Positions 1 through 8,443 of a DNA stretch of 64,000 nucleotides are shown piece after piece. The first letter of the stretch is position 1. Each line of letters opens with the position of its first letter. The DNA lies in assembly GCF_004117055.1 (NCBI RefSeq), contig NZ_CP026363.1, forward strand, positions 160,001 through 224,000, written 5' to 3'. Source of the stretch: Brevibacillus agri. GTDB taxonomy: Bacteria; Bacillota; Bacilli; Brevibacillales; Brevibacillaceae. Below the pieces are notes generated by a model that had not been told where the DNA came from, did not search any database, and saw only the letters and a list, made by a program, of their open reading frames with translations. A program made the position numbers and the translations under genes.

Positions 1-588
1 CATCCCGCCTACAAAAACGATGATGGCGCCGATAATCCCCACAACCGGAGCCGCATAGGCGTCCGTACCGAAATACGTCGTAGGAATGATGTTTTGAATT
101 TGCGGCGTTCCCGGCAAAGCATCCATCGTGTAGGTGAATGCCCCGAGCGCAATCGTTCCCGGAATGAGGCGCTTAGGAATGTTTGCTTCACGGAAGATCG
201 CTGCGGCAAACGGATAAACGGCAAAAGCGACGACGAACAGCGACACCCCGCCATACGTCAAAATCGAACATGCCAGAACGACTGCCAAAATCGCCCGGTT
301 GGAGCCAAGCGCTTTCACGATCGTATGCGCGATCGACGAAGCGGCACCGCTCAGCTCCATCACTTTTCCGAAAATCGCACCAAGCAGGAAGATAGGAAAA
401 AATGATTTCACATAGTTGGCTGCGTTGGTCATGAATGTTTCCGTGTAGCTGGGCAGCAGCGCAATTCCCGACATCACGACTGCCAGCAGCGTAAAAATCG
501 GGGCAAAGACGATAACAGGGTAGCCCCGGTACGCGAAAAACATCAACAGACCAAGCGCGATCACGATGGACAACACTTCAATAATCAT
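1..588 (-). CDS. GntP-family gluconate:H+ symporter-like permease (C-terminus outside window)
   Basis: Integral membrane permease that probably imports gluconate or a related organic acid by proton symport. The 196 visible residues begin MIIEVLSIVIALGLLMFFAY and alternate long hydrophobic segments with short glycine-rich loops, including a FFPIFLLGAIFGKVMELSG stretch and a TYGGVSLFVVAFAVYPFA stretch, as in GntP/CitMHS-type carriers. The ATG at 588 follows an AAGGAGAATT ribosome site. The gene runs off the left edge, so roughly half is missing. A sigma-54 promoter lies about 80 bp upstream and a sigma-54 activator gene sits just beyond it, pointing to inducible control. The exact substrate cannot be read from this fragment. 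Confidence 0.75.
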   Translation of the reverse strand, partial: MIIEVLSIVIALGLLMFFAYRGYPVIVFAPIFTLLAVVMSGIALLPSYTETFMTNAANYVKSFFPIFLLGAIFGKVMELSGAASSIAHTIVKALGSNRAILAVVLACSILTYGGVSLFVVAFAVYPFAAAIFREANIPKRLIPGTIALGAFTYTMDALPGTPQIQNIIPTTYFGTDAYAAPVVGIIGAIIVFVGGM

Positions 589-670
589 ACAATTCTCCTT
601 TCGAATGGCCCTCCGCCTGGAGAGCATAGTGTGTGTACCCACCAAAAGAAATCGCTTACATCCTCTCTTG

Positions 671-690
671 AATTGCATGGATCGTGCCAA
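671..690 (-). promoter_or_regulatory. Sigma-54 (-24/-12) promoter for the GntP-like permease
   Basis: On the minus strand the site reads TTGGCACGATCCATGCAATT. The invariant GG (-24) and GC (-12) are separated by exactly 10 bases and the TGGCACG block matches the consensus. Transcription would start near 660, about 70 bp before the permease ATG. The nearest upstream gene codes for a sigma-54 activator, which strengthens the call. Confidence 0.8.
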
Positions 691-776
691 CGTGGGCCAA
701 ATTCCGACAAATCGCGATCAGACGCGGCTTTGCGCCAAACGGACAGCAACAGTAAAATGATAGCGCTTGCAAAAAC

Positions 777-920
777 TTCCGGATTTCCGGAAAAACGCGT
801 CCGCATTTATGGAATCTAGCAAAAATCACCGCGAAATCCATCTGCCCGAAAAGTCAAAACCTTCTGCCACTGTCCGCCTTCTCTCTTTTTCTCTTTCCGG
901 AAACGCGGAATCTAGCAAAA
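777..920. repeat. Repeated palindromes, candidate upstream activator sites for the sigma-54 promoter
   Basis: The palindrome TTTCCGGAAA occurs at 784-793 and 894-903, with a further TTCCGG at 777-782. Each full copy is followed by a copy of GGAATCTAGCAAAA (811-824 and 907-920). The copies lie about 90-230 bp upstream of the -24 element, the usual range for enhancer sites of sigma-54 activators. The pairing with the 1092-2477 regulator is inference. The rest of the 589-1091 gap holds no gene that I can recognise. Confidence 0.5.
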
Positions 921-1033
921 TGCGACAAGGGACGACAGTTAGCACACCACCTGGCTCCGTCCAGCTTTCTCGCGTGAACGTCGCCTGCCCCTCCAGCCCC
1001 TCCGGCCTCCACAGCGACAGCGCCTCTCTCGAT

Positions 1034-1057
1034 CAAAAAAAGCCGGGACCGCGGCTT
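1034..1057 (-). terminator. Rho-independent terminator of the sigma-54 activator gene
   Basis: On the minus strand AAGCCG and CGGCTT (1040-1057) form a 6-bp stem around a 6-base loop followed directly by a run of seven T. It lies 35 bp past the activator's stop codon. Confidence 0.6.
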
Positions 1058-1091
1058 GTCCGACATGTCCCAGCTTCTAAAAGCACTGCCT

Positions 1092-2477
1092 TTATTTCTT
1101 CTGCTGATACTTCTCCCACTTTTCATAAAAGCTGGACTTGCTGATCTGCAAAAGCTTTGCCGCCTCCAGCTTGTTGCCTCCGGCCTGCTGCATCGCCAGC
1201 AAAATCGCTTCCCGCTCCGTCTCTTCCACCAACTGCTTGAGCGGCCGCAACTCCCTGCCGGACGGAGAAATAGCAGCAACTGGCACCACCTCGTCAGAAG
1301 CCGGCAGCCAAATGTGCTCCTTTTTCAGCACATCGTCCTCCACCAGATGCAGCGCCCGCTCCAGCACGTTGCGCAGCTCCCGTACATTTCCCGGCCAGGA
1401 ATAGCCGCGCAGCACCGTCCACACGTCTTCGTCGATCACCTTGACCGTGACGCCCGTGGACTCGCTCAGTTGTTTGAGCAGGTTGGAAACAAGCTCCGGC
1501 AAATCCTCCAGCCGCTCTCGCAGCGGAGGAATCGACAGGGTGACTACGTTTAAGCGGTAGTACAGGTCGGCGCGGAACTTGCCTTCCTTGATGCGCTGCG
1601 GCAAATCCAGGTTGGTAGAGGCGATGACCCGCACATCAATCGGCGTCGTCCGCACGGCCCCGACCCGCTCCACTTCTTTTTCCTGCAGCACCCGCAGCAG
1701 CTTGGCTTGCAGCGGCAGCGGCATGTCTCCGATCTCGTCCAGGAGGATCGTTCCGTGATTGGCCAGCTCGAACTTTCCTTTTTTCCCGCGGCGCACTGCT
1801 CCGGTAAACGCTCCCTCTTCATAGCCAAACAGCTCGGACTCCAGCAATGAATCAGGAATCGCCGCACAGTTCACGCGGATGAACGGCCCCATCTTCCGCT
1901 TGCTCTGCGCATGAATCGCATGGGCAAACAGCTCCTTGCCCGTGCCGCTCTCTCCGGTAATCAGCACCGTCGAATCGCTCGTCGCCACCTTTTGGGCGAA
2001 TTTTTTCAGCTCCTGCAGCTTTTGATTGTACCCGACGATCTGGTCAAAATGATAGGTCGCCCCCATCCTGCGCCGCAGTTCTTTTTTATAGTAAGTCAGC
2101 TCGTCCTTCAACTGATCGACCATTGCGGCCAGGGCAGTCAGCTCTTGCACATCCTGAAACAGCACCGTCCCGAGCACGGCAATGACCTTGCCCTCGTCCA
2201 TGATCGGGATGCGGTGGGCGATCATCTTCTGCCCTTTGATTTGCTGGATATCCGCAATTTCCGCTACGCCCGCCTGGCCGACGATATGCATGCGCGTATT
2301 TTCGATGACGTCCGTCACTGGCTTGCCGATGACGTCCTGCACATTCAAAAATTCCCGATAGCTCCGATTCATCAAAAGGATTTTGCCGTCCCTGTCCGTC
2401 ACGATCATCGGCTCATGGGCATTCTCGAAGACGACCTCGAGCAGCTTGCTGATTTGCTGGAGATTCCAATCCAACAC
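1092..2477 (-). CDS. Sigma-54-dependent transcriptional activator with PAS sensor domain
   Basis: Enhancer-binding protein that hydrolyses ATP to open sigma-54 RNA polymerase promoters. Residues 10-110 form a PAS-like sensor (HEPMIVTDRDGKILLMNRS). The AAA+ domain spans about 145-385 with Walker A GESGTGKE at 175-182, the sigma-54 contact loop GAFTGA at 222-227 and DEIGD at 247-251. A Fis-type helix-turn-helix (GNKLEAAKLLQISKSSFYEK) ends the 461-residue protein. There is no receiver domain, so control is likely by a ligand at the PAS domain. It resembles RocR/BkdR-like regulators of Bacillus catabolic operons. The adjacent permease with its sigma-54 promoter is the obvious target. Confidence 0.9.
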   Translation of the reverse strand: MLDWNLQQISKLLEVVFENAHEPMIVTDRDGKILLMNRSYREFLNVQDVIGKPVTDVIENTRMHIVGQAGVAEIADIQQIKGQKMIAHRIPIMDEGKVIAVLGTVLFQDVQELTALAAMVDQLKDELTYYKKELRRRMGATYHFDQIVGYNQKLQELKKFAQKVATSDSTVLITGESGTGKELFAHAIHAQSKRKMGPFIRVNCAAIPDSLLESELFGYEEGAFTGAVRRGKKGKFELANHGTILLDEIGDMPLPLQAKLLRVLQEKEVERVGAVRTTPIDVRVIASTNLDLPQRIKEGKFRADLYYRLNVVTLSIPPLRERLEDLPELVSNLLKQLSESTGVTVKVIDEDVWTVLRGYSWPGNVRELRNVLERALHLVEDDVLKKEHIWLPASDEVVPVAAISPSGRELRPLKQLVEETEREAILLAMQQAGGNKLEAAKLLQISKSSFYEKWEKYQQKK

Positions 2478-2602
2478 GGCTCCCCCTTTGCCTGGAATAT
2501 CGCTGTGCCGAACGGTCGTTCACAGCTCGTTACTTATGAATTATAGCAGGAGACATCAGGGGAAGCCTGCCTTTTCCCGCGAAAAGCACCCACAAGCCCG
2601 CT

Positions 2603-2956
2603 CTACTGTGCCTGCGCGTTCGCCTGCACCTGCTTGACCAGACGCTTGGGGGCTGCGCACAGATAGCCTTCCAGCAAATAGTCGGCGAGCATGTCGTAGT
2701 CCGCGATATGTTGGGCGCGAATGGACACCCAGCCGTGCTGGCCGATGTACGGCGTCTTGTAAAAGTGCTCCTGCGCAAGCAAAATTTCCTGCGTCGTCTT
2801 GAGCACCTTGAAGGACAAGGCTGGCCCGTCAGCACCACCCTCGCCCATAATGACAAACGGCTTGTCGCTTACCCGAAACGACGTGTGCCCAAAACCATCC
2901 ACCTGTTCCGTTACCTCCGGCAGACGGACCGCCAGCTTTCTCACGGCCGCTTCCAT
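2603..2956 (-). CDS. MmcQ/YjbR family DNA-binding-fold protein
   Basis: 117-residue protein of the MmcQ/YjbR superfamily, a small fold with a double-wing DNA-binding-like topology and no firmly known function. Features visible are the N-terminal helix (VRKLAVRLPEVTEQ), the GFGHTSFRVSDKPFVIMG strand pair, a KTPYIGQHGWVSIR block and a C-terminal helix ending in KRLVKQVQ. I start at the ATG at 2956, preceded by AAGGAAGG at 7-nt spacing; the frame stays open upstream but without a ribosome site. It stands 153 bp upstream of the preceding activator's stop-side neighbour set and 150 bp downstream of the MFS gene, same strand. Confidence 0.7.
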   Translation of the reverse strand: MEAAVRKLAVRLPEVTEQVDGFGHTSFRVSDKPFVIMGEGGADGPALSFKVLKTTQEILLAQEHFYKTPYIGQHGWVSIRAQHIADYDMLADYLLEGYLCAAPKRLVKQVQANAQAQ

Positions 2957-3109
2957 AGCCAGACCTTCCTTAGATGAAATCCGCTCATGCGCCACCTGAC
3001 CGCACCCCCGCTCTTTTTTCCAATGCTCTGGCTCAAGCCTCGCTCGCGCCTGGGACAAGGCCAGAGCATTTGCCGCCACCGCAGCACACGCTGCCAACCT
3101 CATGCAGCC

Positions 3110-4339
3110 TCAATATGATCCAATCTGTTCTGCATCAGCTCCGGCCTTTCCTTCTTTCATGCGATACAGCGGCAAAATAAAGCTCAAGCCGATAATGAAC
3201 AGCGCTGCCGAAATCGTATAGATCGCGACGAGCGGAAGGTGCAGCTTCAACACCCCGGCTATACTCATCATGATGACCATAGAACCTGTAAACAGCGGGG
3301 TCAAAATCCCGTTAACCCGCCCGATGAAGGAGCTTTCCGTATATTTGAGCAGCATCGTATTGATCCCGATCTGGATGCACGGCAAAAGCAATCCAGCAAC
3401 CAGTTGGGCCAAAAGCGTCAGCCACAGATGCGTAGACACCCCGCAAATGCCCAGGGCAACTGCGTTCCCTAGCATGCCCATGACGAGCAGCCTTTGCGGC
3501 GGAACGTTTTTTGCCAGCGCCATCGTCAGCGCCCCTCCTACAATCATGCCCACACCTTGCACCATCAATAGCCATTGCAGGCTTTCTTTCGGCAGATGGA
3601 GCTGTTCTGTCACCAGGAAAATCGCCAACGGCTGCACCATCCCAATGCCGAGCCCTGCTGCCATGAAACAGGCGCCAAGCAGCGACAGCACCCGGTTGGA
3701 GAGCACGTAGCGGATTCCGCTCGCCATTTCCGCAAGCAGAGCCGAGTCTTTCTTCTCCTCTGTCTCCACGCGGTCAGGCGGCAGCAGGTACAGCACGCCA
3801 GCAGAAGCCAGAAATGCGATGGCCGTAATGACCATAGATGCTTCCATTCCCCATTGCTGGAACACGAATGTGCCGACAATCGGGCCGAGCACCATGAAAA
3901 TGGCAAAGATCGTCTGATAGGCGGACATCCCGGCTTGCAACTGCTCAGCAGGCACATGCAGCTTGAACAGCTTCATCCCTGACGGCTGGGAAAACTGGGA
4001 GAGCACAGCCGAGATCAGCGTAGCGAAGAAAATCGCCTTCCACGTTCCGAGCATAAACGTGATGAGCACCGCGACCACCGACAAGGCGCTAAGCAGATCG
4101 CACCAGACCATCGTCCGTCTCGGCCGCCAGCGATCAGCAAACGTCCCGGCGAGAAACGAGAAGAGGAAAATCGGCGCGTACTCCGCTACCGAAATCATGG
4201 ACACGGCGAACGGGTCGCCTCCGGTATGGTCCATCACGTAAAGCAGGATGGCAAAGTTGCGTACCCAAATCCCGATTTGCAAAAACAGGCCCGACAACAA
4301 AATGGCCCTGACATAGCGGTTCTGCAGCATATTAGACAT
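3110..4339 (-). CDS. MFS drug/metabolite exporter
   Basis: 409-residue major facilitator with about 12 membrane spans. It carries the conserved loop after the second span (FLAGTFADRWRPRRTMVWCD, the MFS GxxxDRxGRR-like motif) and a hydrophobic C-terminal half ending KAGADAEQ. The family includes EntS/macrolide-efflux-like carriers, so export of a drug or small metabolite is the likely role; the substrate is unknown. The ATG at 4339 follows AAGGAGG with 7-nt spacing. The 281 bp before it (4340-4620) contain no recognisable element. Confidence 0.8.
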   Translation of the reverse strand: MSNMLQNRYVRAILLSGLFLQIGIWVRNFAILLYVMDHTGGDPFAVSMISVAEYAPIFLFSFLAGTFADRWRPRRTMVWCDLLSALSVVAVLITFMLGTWKAIFFATLISAVLSQFSQPSGMKLFKLHVPAEQLQAGMSAYQTIFAIFMVLGPIVGTFVFQQWGMEASMVITAIAFLASAGVLYLLPPDRVETEEKKDSALLAEMASGIRYVLSNRVLSLLGACFMAAGLGIGMVQPLAIFLVTEQLHLPKESLQWLLMVQGVGMIVGGALTMALAKNVPPQRLLVMGMLGNAVALGICGVSTHLWLTLLAQLVAGLLLPCIQIGINTMLLKYTESSFIGRVNGILTPLFTGSMVIMMSIAGVLKLHLPLVAIYTISAALFIIGLSFILPLYRMKEGKAGADAEQIGSY

Positions 4340-4620
4340 AAAAAAGCCTCCTTATCCATTTTGCGATCTGGACAGGAGGCATTACATATCGACACCAAAA
4401 AGACATAGAAACCTTCTGCAAGAAAGACAAAGGCTCTACCATCTATTCGCCAATATGCACATACTACTCCCATCCAAAAAACGCATCGTCATTATCCGAT
4501 TGCTTTTGTGGAAATAGGAGTTAGTAGATCATTGGCTTGATGGTCACCCTTCCTTGTAGAATGATCCAAGAGTACCACAAAAAGTTATAACGTGACAAGA
4601 AAAAATCTGGAAATCTTGTC

Positions 4621-5187
4621 CTATGCTTTGTCTACAAATGTAATTCGCTCCGCTGCCGGAACGCGCGGCTGCGGATTGGGAATCGCCGCCGGGTAGCCGA
4701 TGTGCAGGTTCCCCAGCACTCTTTCGCCAGGAGCAATGCCCATCGCTTCGCGAAATTCCGGCTCGTGAATCCACGGATACGTCTCCCAGGTCAGCCCGAT
4801 GCCTTTTTCCCAGGCAAGCAAGCTGAAGTTGTGGATGACGATACTCGTCGAGGCAAAATCATCCTGACGCTCGATCAGGTTCGGGCTTTCCGTCATGATG
4901 ACAGTCATTATCATCGGAATCGCCATGATTTTGTTGTAAAACTTCTCGCCTACTTCTTTCTTTTTCACAGGGTCCAGCTCACGTTTTTCCTTCATGATCC
5001 GCACCGCTTCGGCGATTCTTCTGCGCCCTTCGCCGTACGTCACGATAAAGCGCCACGGCTGGGTCATGTGGTAATTCGGCGCCCAAACGGCTGTGTCCAA
5101 CAGTTCGGCAACCAGCGCCGGGTCTACCTCGCGATCTTCAAAGCGGTGAATCGAGCGGCGCTCCTTAATCAATTTTGCCAGTTCCAT
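4621..5187 (-). CDS. Nitroreductase family protein
   Basis: 188-residue FMN-dependent oxidoreductase of the nitroreductase fold. The N-terminal ERRSIHRFEDREVD gives the FMN-phosphate-binding RRSxRxF motif, APNYHMTQPWRFIVTYG forms the next flavin-contact block, and LGNLHIGYPAAIP matches the conserved C-terminal glycine-rich segment. It likely reduces nitroaromatics, quinones or related substrates with NAD(P)H in the cytoplasm. The ATG at 5187 has a GGGAGGAA ribosome site. It is a single gene, 99 bp upstream of the siderophore permease cluster, same strand. Confidence 0.85.
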   Translation of the reverse strand: MELAKLIKERRSIHRFEDREVDPALVAELLDTAVWAPNYHMTQPWRFIVTYGEGRRRIAEAVRIMKEKRELDPVKKKEVGEKFYNKIMAIPMIMTVIMTESPNLIERQDDFASTSIVIHNFSLLAWEKGIGLTWETYPWIHEPEFREAMGIAPGERVLGNLHIGYPAAIPNPQPRVPAAERITFVDKA

Positions 5188-5286
5188 TTTTGTTCCTCCC
5201 TTTTCTCCCCTAAAGCCAGAGGAGCGCCCCTCGTATAAGTGGCGCTCTCTTTTTCGCTTTATGAAAATGGCTTTTTTACATGTATG

Positions 5287-6306
5287 CTACCTTCTCGCTC
5301 TGCTGAGCAGATAGAAGAAATACGGCACGCCGATAATCGAGATGACGATCCCCACCGGCAGCTCGACAGGGGTAAACACGGTCTTGGCGATAAAGTCTGC
5401 GGCCACCACCATCAACATCCCGATCATACCGGACAGCGGCAGGACGTGTCTGTGCGCAATCCCCGTCAAGCGCTTAGCGATGTGTGGCGCCATCAAGCCG
5501 ACAAAGCCGATGCTGCCGGACACAGAGACGCACGCGCTGACGATCCCGATGCTGGACAGCAGCAACCGGTTGCGCTCTTTTTCTACCGACACCCCAAGAC
5601 TTTTCACCGATTCCTCGCTAAGCTGCATCAAATCGAGTACGTGCGCCTTGCGCAAGAGGACCGGGGACAACAGGATGAGCCACGGAAGCATGCCCGTAAT
5701 GTGGGTCCAGTTCGCATTCCAGATGCTTCCTGTCAGCCACACCGTTGCCATTTCGAAATCGTTCGGATTCATTTTCAGCGACAGGTACAGCGACACAGCG
5801 CCCAAACCTGAGCCGATGGCGATTCCGACCAGGATCAGCCGTTGCGGGTCAAGCGTTCCTTTGCGCCAGGCGAACATGTAGATCAGCGCTGCGGCGAGCA
5901 AGCCCCCGGTCAGACCGAAAAGCGGCATCGCCATGATCGAAAACCAGCTTGCCTCCGTAAACTTTCCTTGGAAGAAAAACATGAACGCTACAATCGCCGC
6001 ACCTGCCCCGGCGTTGATCCCCAAAATCCCGGGGTCTGCCAGGCCATTGCGGGTAATGCCTTGAATGACGGCCCCGGCAATGCCCAGGCCAAAGCCTACC
6101 AAAGCCGCAATGACGATGCGCGGCAAGCGAAAATCGAAAATGACGAGATCGTGATCGGCGGACGGTTCGATGCGCAGCAAAGTGCGAACCACATCCATCA
6201 CCGACATGTCGAACACCCCATTTGTCAGGCTGATGTAAATCGCCGCAACAATCAGGAGAATGTTCACTGTCAGCAGCAGACGAAACCTGCTTTTTTTCTC
6301 AGGCAT
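5287..6306 (-). CDS. FecCD-type iron-siderophore ABC permease, second subunit
   Basis: 339-residue integral membrane subunit of a siderophore ABC importer (FecCD/BtuC fold). It shows an N-terminal span, the IVIAALVGFGLGIAGAVIQG segment, the glycine-rich GLADPGILGINAGA loop and the GSIGFVGLMAPHIAKRL ATPase-coupling motif (EAA-like) typical of FecD. It overlaps the upstream permease by 8 bp and is last in the operon. No ATPase gene follows in the window, so the importer must borrow an ATPase encoded elsewhere, as Bacillus Feu/Yfi systems do with YusV (FhuC). Confidence 0.9.
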   Translation of the reverse strand: MPEKKSRFRLLLTVNILLIVAAIYISLTNGVFDMSVMDVVRTLLRIEPSADHDLVIFDFRLPRIVIAALVGFGLGIAGAVIQGITRNGLADPGILGINAGAGAAIVAFMFFFQGKFTEASWFSIMAMPLFGLTGGLLAAALIYMFAWRKGTLDPQRLILVGIAIGSGLGAVSLYLSLKMNPNDFEMATVWLTGSIWNANWTHITGMLPWLILLSPVLLRKAHVLDLMQLSEESVKSLGVSVEKERNRLLLSSIGIVSACVSVSGSIGFVGLMAPHIAKRLTGIAHRHVLPLSGMIGMLMVVAADFIAKTVFTPVELPVGIVISIIGVPYFFYLLSRARR

Positions 6307-7306
6307 GCTTGCCTCCCCCTCTCTTGTAAATCAGATAGAGGAAGAACGGTACGCCAATAAACGCAGTCACCACTCCGATCGGCGTCTCGAACGGGCTGTT
6401 CAGGAAGCGGCTGAGCACGTCCGCCAGCCCGAGGAAAACGGCGCCCAAGACGCCTGCGCACGGAACGATCCAGCGATAATCGAGCCCGACCAAAAAACGG
6501 GTGATGTGCGGAATAACCAGGCCGACAAAGCCGATTTTTCCGGCCAGTGCGACCGAAATGCCCGTGAGAATGACGACGGCCGCCGTAGCCAGCACTTTGA
6601 CCAGCATCGTCTTTTGTCCCAGACTGAGCGAGATTTCCTCGCCCAGCGACAAAATCGTGATGGACTTGGACAAAAGCAAGGCCATGACAATGCCGACGAC
6701 TGCAAACGGAATCGAAAGCGAGATCAACCCTGGCTCCAATTGGTGAAGCCGGGCGTTGTACCAGAAGCTGACGTTTTGCGAGACTTGAAAGTACGAAGCG
6801 ATTGCCGCCGAGACACTGCTCAAAAATGTTCCCGTGATCGTCCCGATCACAGCCAACGCAACAGGCGAAAAACCGTTTGGCAGCAACCTGGACAAAGCAA
6901 GTACCATCATTACCGCTGCTGCCGATCCGGCGAGCGACATAAAGATCATCGTCGTGTTCGATGCAGCAGGCAACAGCACCATGCAAAGCGTAATGGCGAA
7001 AGCCGATCCGTCAGAGACCCCCATAATAGAGGGGGACGCGAGGTAGTTCCTCGTCATCCCCTGCATGAGTGCCCCCGATATTGCCAAAAACGCTCCGATC
7101 ATGAGTGCGCCCAACACTCGCGGCAGGCGGGAGTGCATGATGATCTGGTGGTCCACATTCCCTTCGTCAAACTGGAAGAGAGCCTGATAGATGGTGTACG
7201 CGTCGATCTGCTTGGCCCCGTACAAAACGGAGAGCACGATCACGAGCACAATCGCTATGGGCGAAACCGCAAGTATGAGGATAGGTACTGCTTTTTTCGA
7301 TTGCAT
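6299..7306 (-). CDS. FecCD-type iron-siderophore ABC permease, first subunit
   Basis: 335-residue partner permease. It has the LGALMIGAFLAISGALMQG and SPSIMGVSDGSAFA segments and the coupling loop KIGFVGLVIPHITRFLVG near the C-terminus. The gene starts 20 bp after the lipoprotein stop and overlaps the next permease by 8 bp, indicating translational coupling. Together with 5287-6306 it would form the membrane channel for the Fe-siderophore complex. The Fur box ahead of the lipoprotein gene would control both. Confidence 0.9.
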   Translation of the reverse strand: MQSKKAVPILILAVSPIAIVLVIVLSVLYGAKQIDAYTIYQALFQFDEGNVDHQIIMHSRLPRVLGALMIGAFLAISGALMQGMTRNYLASPSIMGVSDGSAFAITLCMVLLPAASNTTMIFMSLAGSAAAVMMVLALSRLLPNGFSPVALAVIGTITGTFLSSVSAAIASYFQVSQNVSFWYNARLHQLEPGLISLSIPFAVVGIVMALLLSKSITILSLGEEISLSLGQKTMLVKVLATAAVVILTGISVALAGKIGFVGLVIPHITRFLVGLDYRWIVPCAGVLGAVFLGLADVLSRFLNSPFETPIGVVTAFIGVPFFLYLIYKRGGGKHA

Positions 7307-7326
7307 GCGATTAACCTCGCCTACTC

Positions 7327-8334
7327 CTACTTGGCAGACAATTTTTCAACAGCGGCCTTCAGGAAGTTTACTTTACTCCAAGCTGTTCCGCCTTGTGCGA
7401 GCGGATCGACTACGTTTACGAATACTTTGCCGTTTTTCACAGCGTTGATGCTCTTCCAGATCGGGTTGTTTTGCAAATCTTCCAGAGCTTTCGGGTTGTC
7501 TTTGTTCTCGTCAGTAGAGAATTGGACGAAGATGTAATCCGGGTTGATTTCGCTGAATTTTTCCAGAGACACGACTTCTTGTGCCTTCGCTGCTTTTACT
7601 TCCGCCGGAGCTGTCAGGCCCAGGTCAGCATACAGGGACGGGTTGAAGAACACTTTTTCCGGATAGATGTTGATGCTGCCGCCACGTACACGGATCACGA
7701 CGACTTTTTTGTCTTTCAAGCTGTCGCCCAGTTGTACTTTGGCTGCTTCTACATCTTTTTTATAGTCCTCGATCACTTTTTGCGCTTCCGCTTGTTTGCC
7801 AGTCAGCTCACCCAGCAAGAGCAGGTTTGCTTCCCAGTTGGTAGAGATGTGGGAAACCGGGAAAGTCGTTTTGATTTTGCCCAATTTCTCCATCATTTCT
7901 GGCGGGAATTTGCTGCTGCCCAGAATGACGTCTGGCTTCAGGGACAGGATGGTTTCCAGGTTTGGTTGGGTTTTCTCCCCGATGGATTGCGCTTCCCCGG
8001 TTACTGGTGCAAACATCTCCGGGAATTTGCCGCCGACGGAAATTGCCCCTACCGGTTTTACGCCGAGCACGAGCGCGTCTTCCATGGACTCCATGCTGCC
8101 TGTGATGACGATGCGCTCGGTTTTGCTTGGAACGGTGTATTCTTTATCGAGATATTTGAGCGTGCGCGTTTCCGCTTGGGTTGCCTCTGCCGCAGGTTTT
8201 TCTGCCGTTGCGGTAGTTGCAGCAGGTGCTGCGTTGTTGTTTGCAGCGTTGGAGTTCGCTGCTTGCTGTCCGCCGCACGCAGTCAGTGCCATTGCCAGCA
8301 TGGCGACGCTAAAACCAAGATATATCTTTTTCAT
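7327..8334 (-). CDS. Iron-siderophore ABC transporter substrate-binding lipoprotein
   Basis: Membrane-anchored receptor of the siderophore importer. A signal peptide (MKKIYLGFSVAMLAMALTAC) ends in a lipobox with the acylated Cys, followed by an Ala/Asn-rich linker. The Peripla_BP_2 fold covers about residues 70-330, with TERIVITGSMESMEDALVLG and KPDVILGSSKFPPEMM blocks. I chose the ATG at 8334, about 10 nt after AGGGGC; an upstream GTG at 8355 lacks a ribosome site. It is first in the lipoprotein-permease-permease operon and follows a strong Fur box. FeuA/YfiY-like, substrate not determinable. Confidence 0.9.
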   Translation of the reverse strand: MKKIYLGFSVAMLAMALTACGGQQAANSNAANNNAAPAATTATAEKPAAEATQAETRTLKYLDKEYTVPSKTERIVITGSMESMEDALVLGVKPVGAISVGGKFPEMFAPVTGEAQSIGEKTQPNLETILSLKPDVILGSSKFPPEMMEKLGKIKTTFPVSHISTNWEANLLLLGELTGKQAEAQKVIEDYKKDVEAAKVQLGDSLKDKKVVVIRVRGGSINIYPEKVFFNPSLYADLGLTAPAEVKAAKAQEVVSLEKFSEINPDYIFVQFSTDENKDNPKALEDLQNNPIWKSINAVKNGKVFVNVVDPLAQGGTAWSKVNFLKAAVEKLSAK

Positions 8335-8377
8335 CCTTTGAAAAGCCCCTCTCACATATTTGTGTAATATTTGTGAT

Positions 8378-8392
8378 TGATAACGATTATCA
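8378..8392. promoter_or_regulatory. Fur box upstream of the siderophore uptake operon
   Basis: TGATAACGATTATCA matches the Bacillus 7-1-7 Fur consensus TGATAATnATTATCA at 13 of 14 defined positions. It lies 44 bp before the lipoprotein ATG, where bound Fe-Fur would block the promoter. Confidence 0.85.
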
Positions 8393-8443
8393 TTCGTGAT
8401 TATAAAGCATCTGCGTATCCTCGACCATGGACGATATCCAGAA

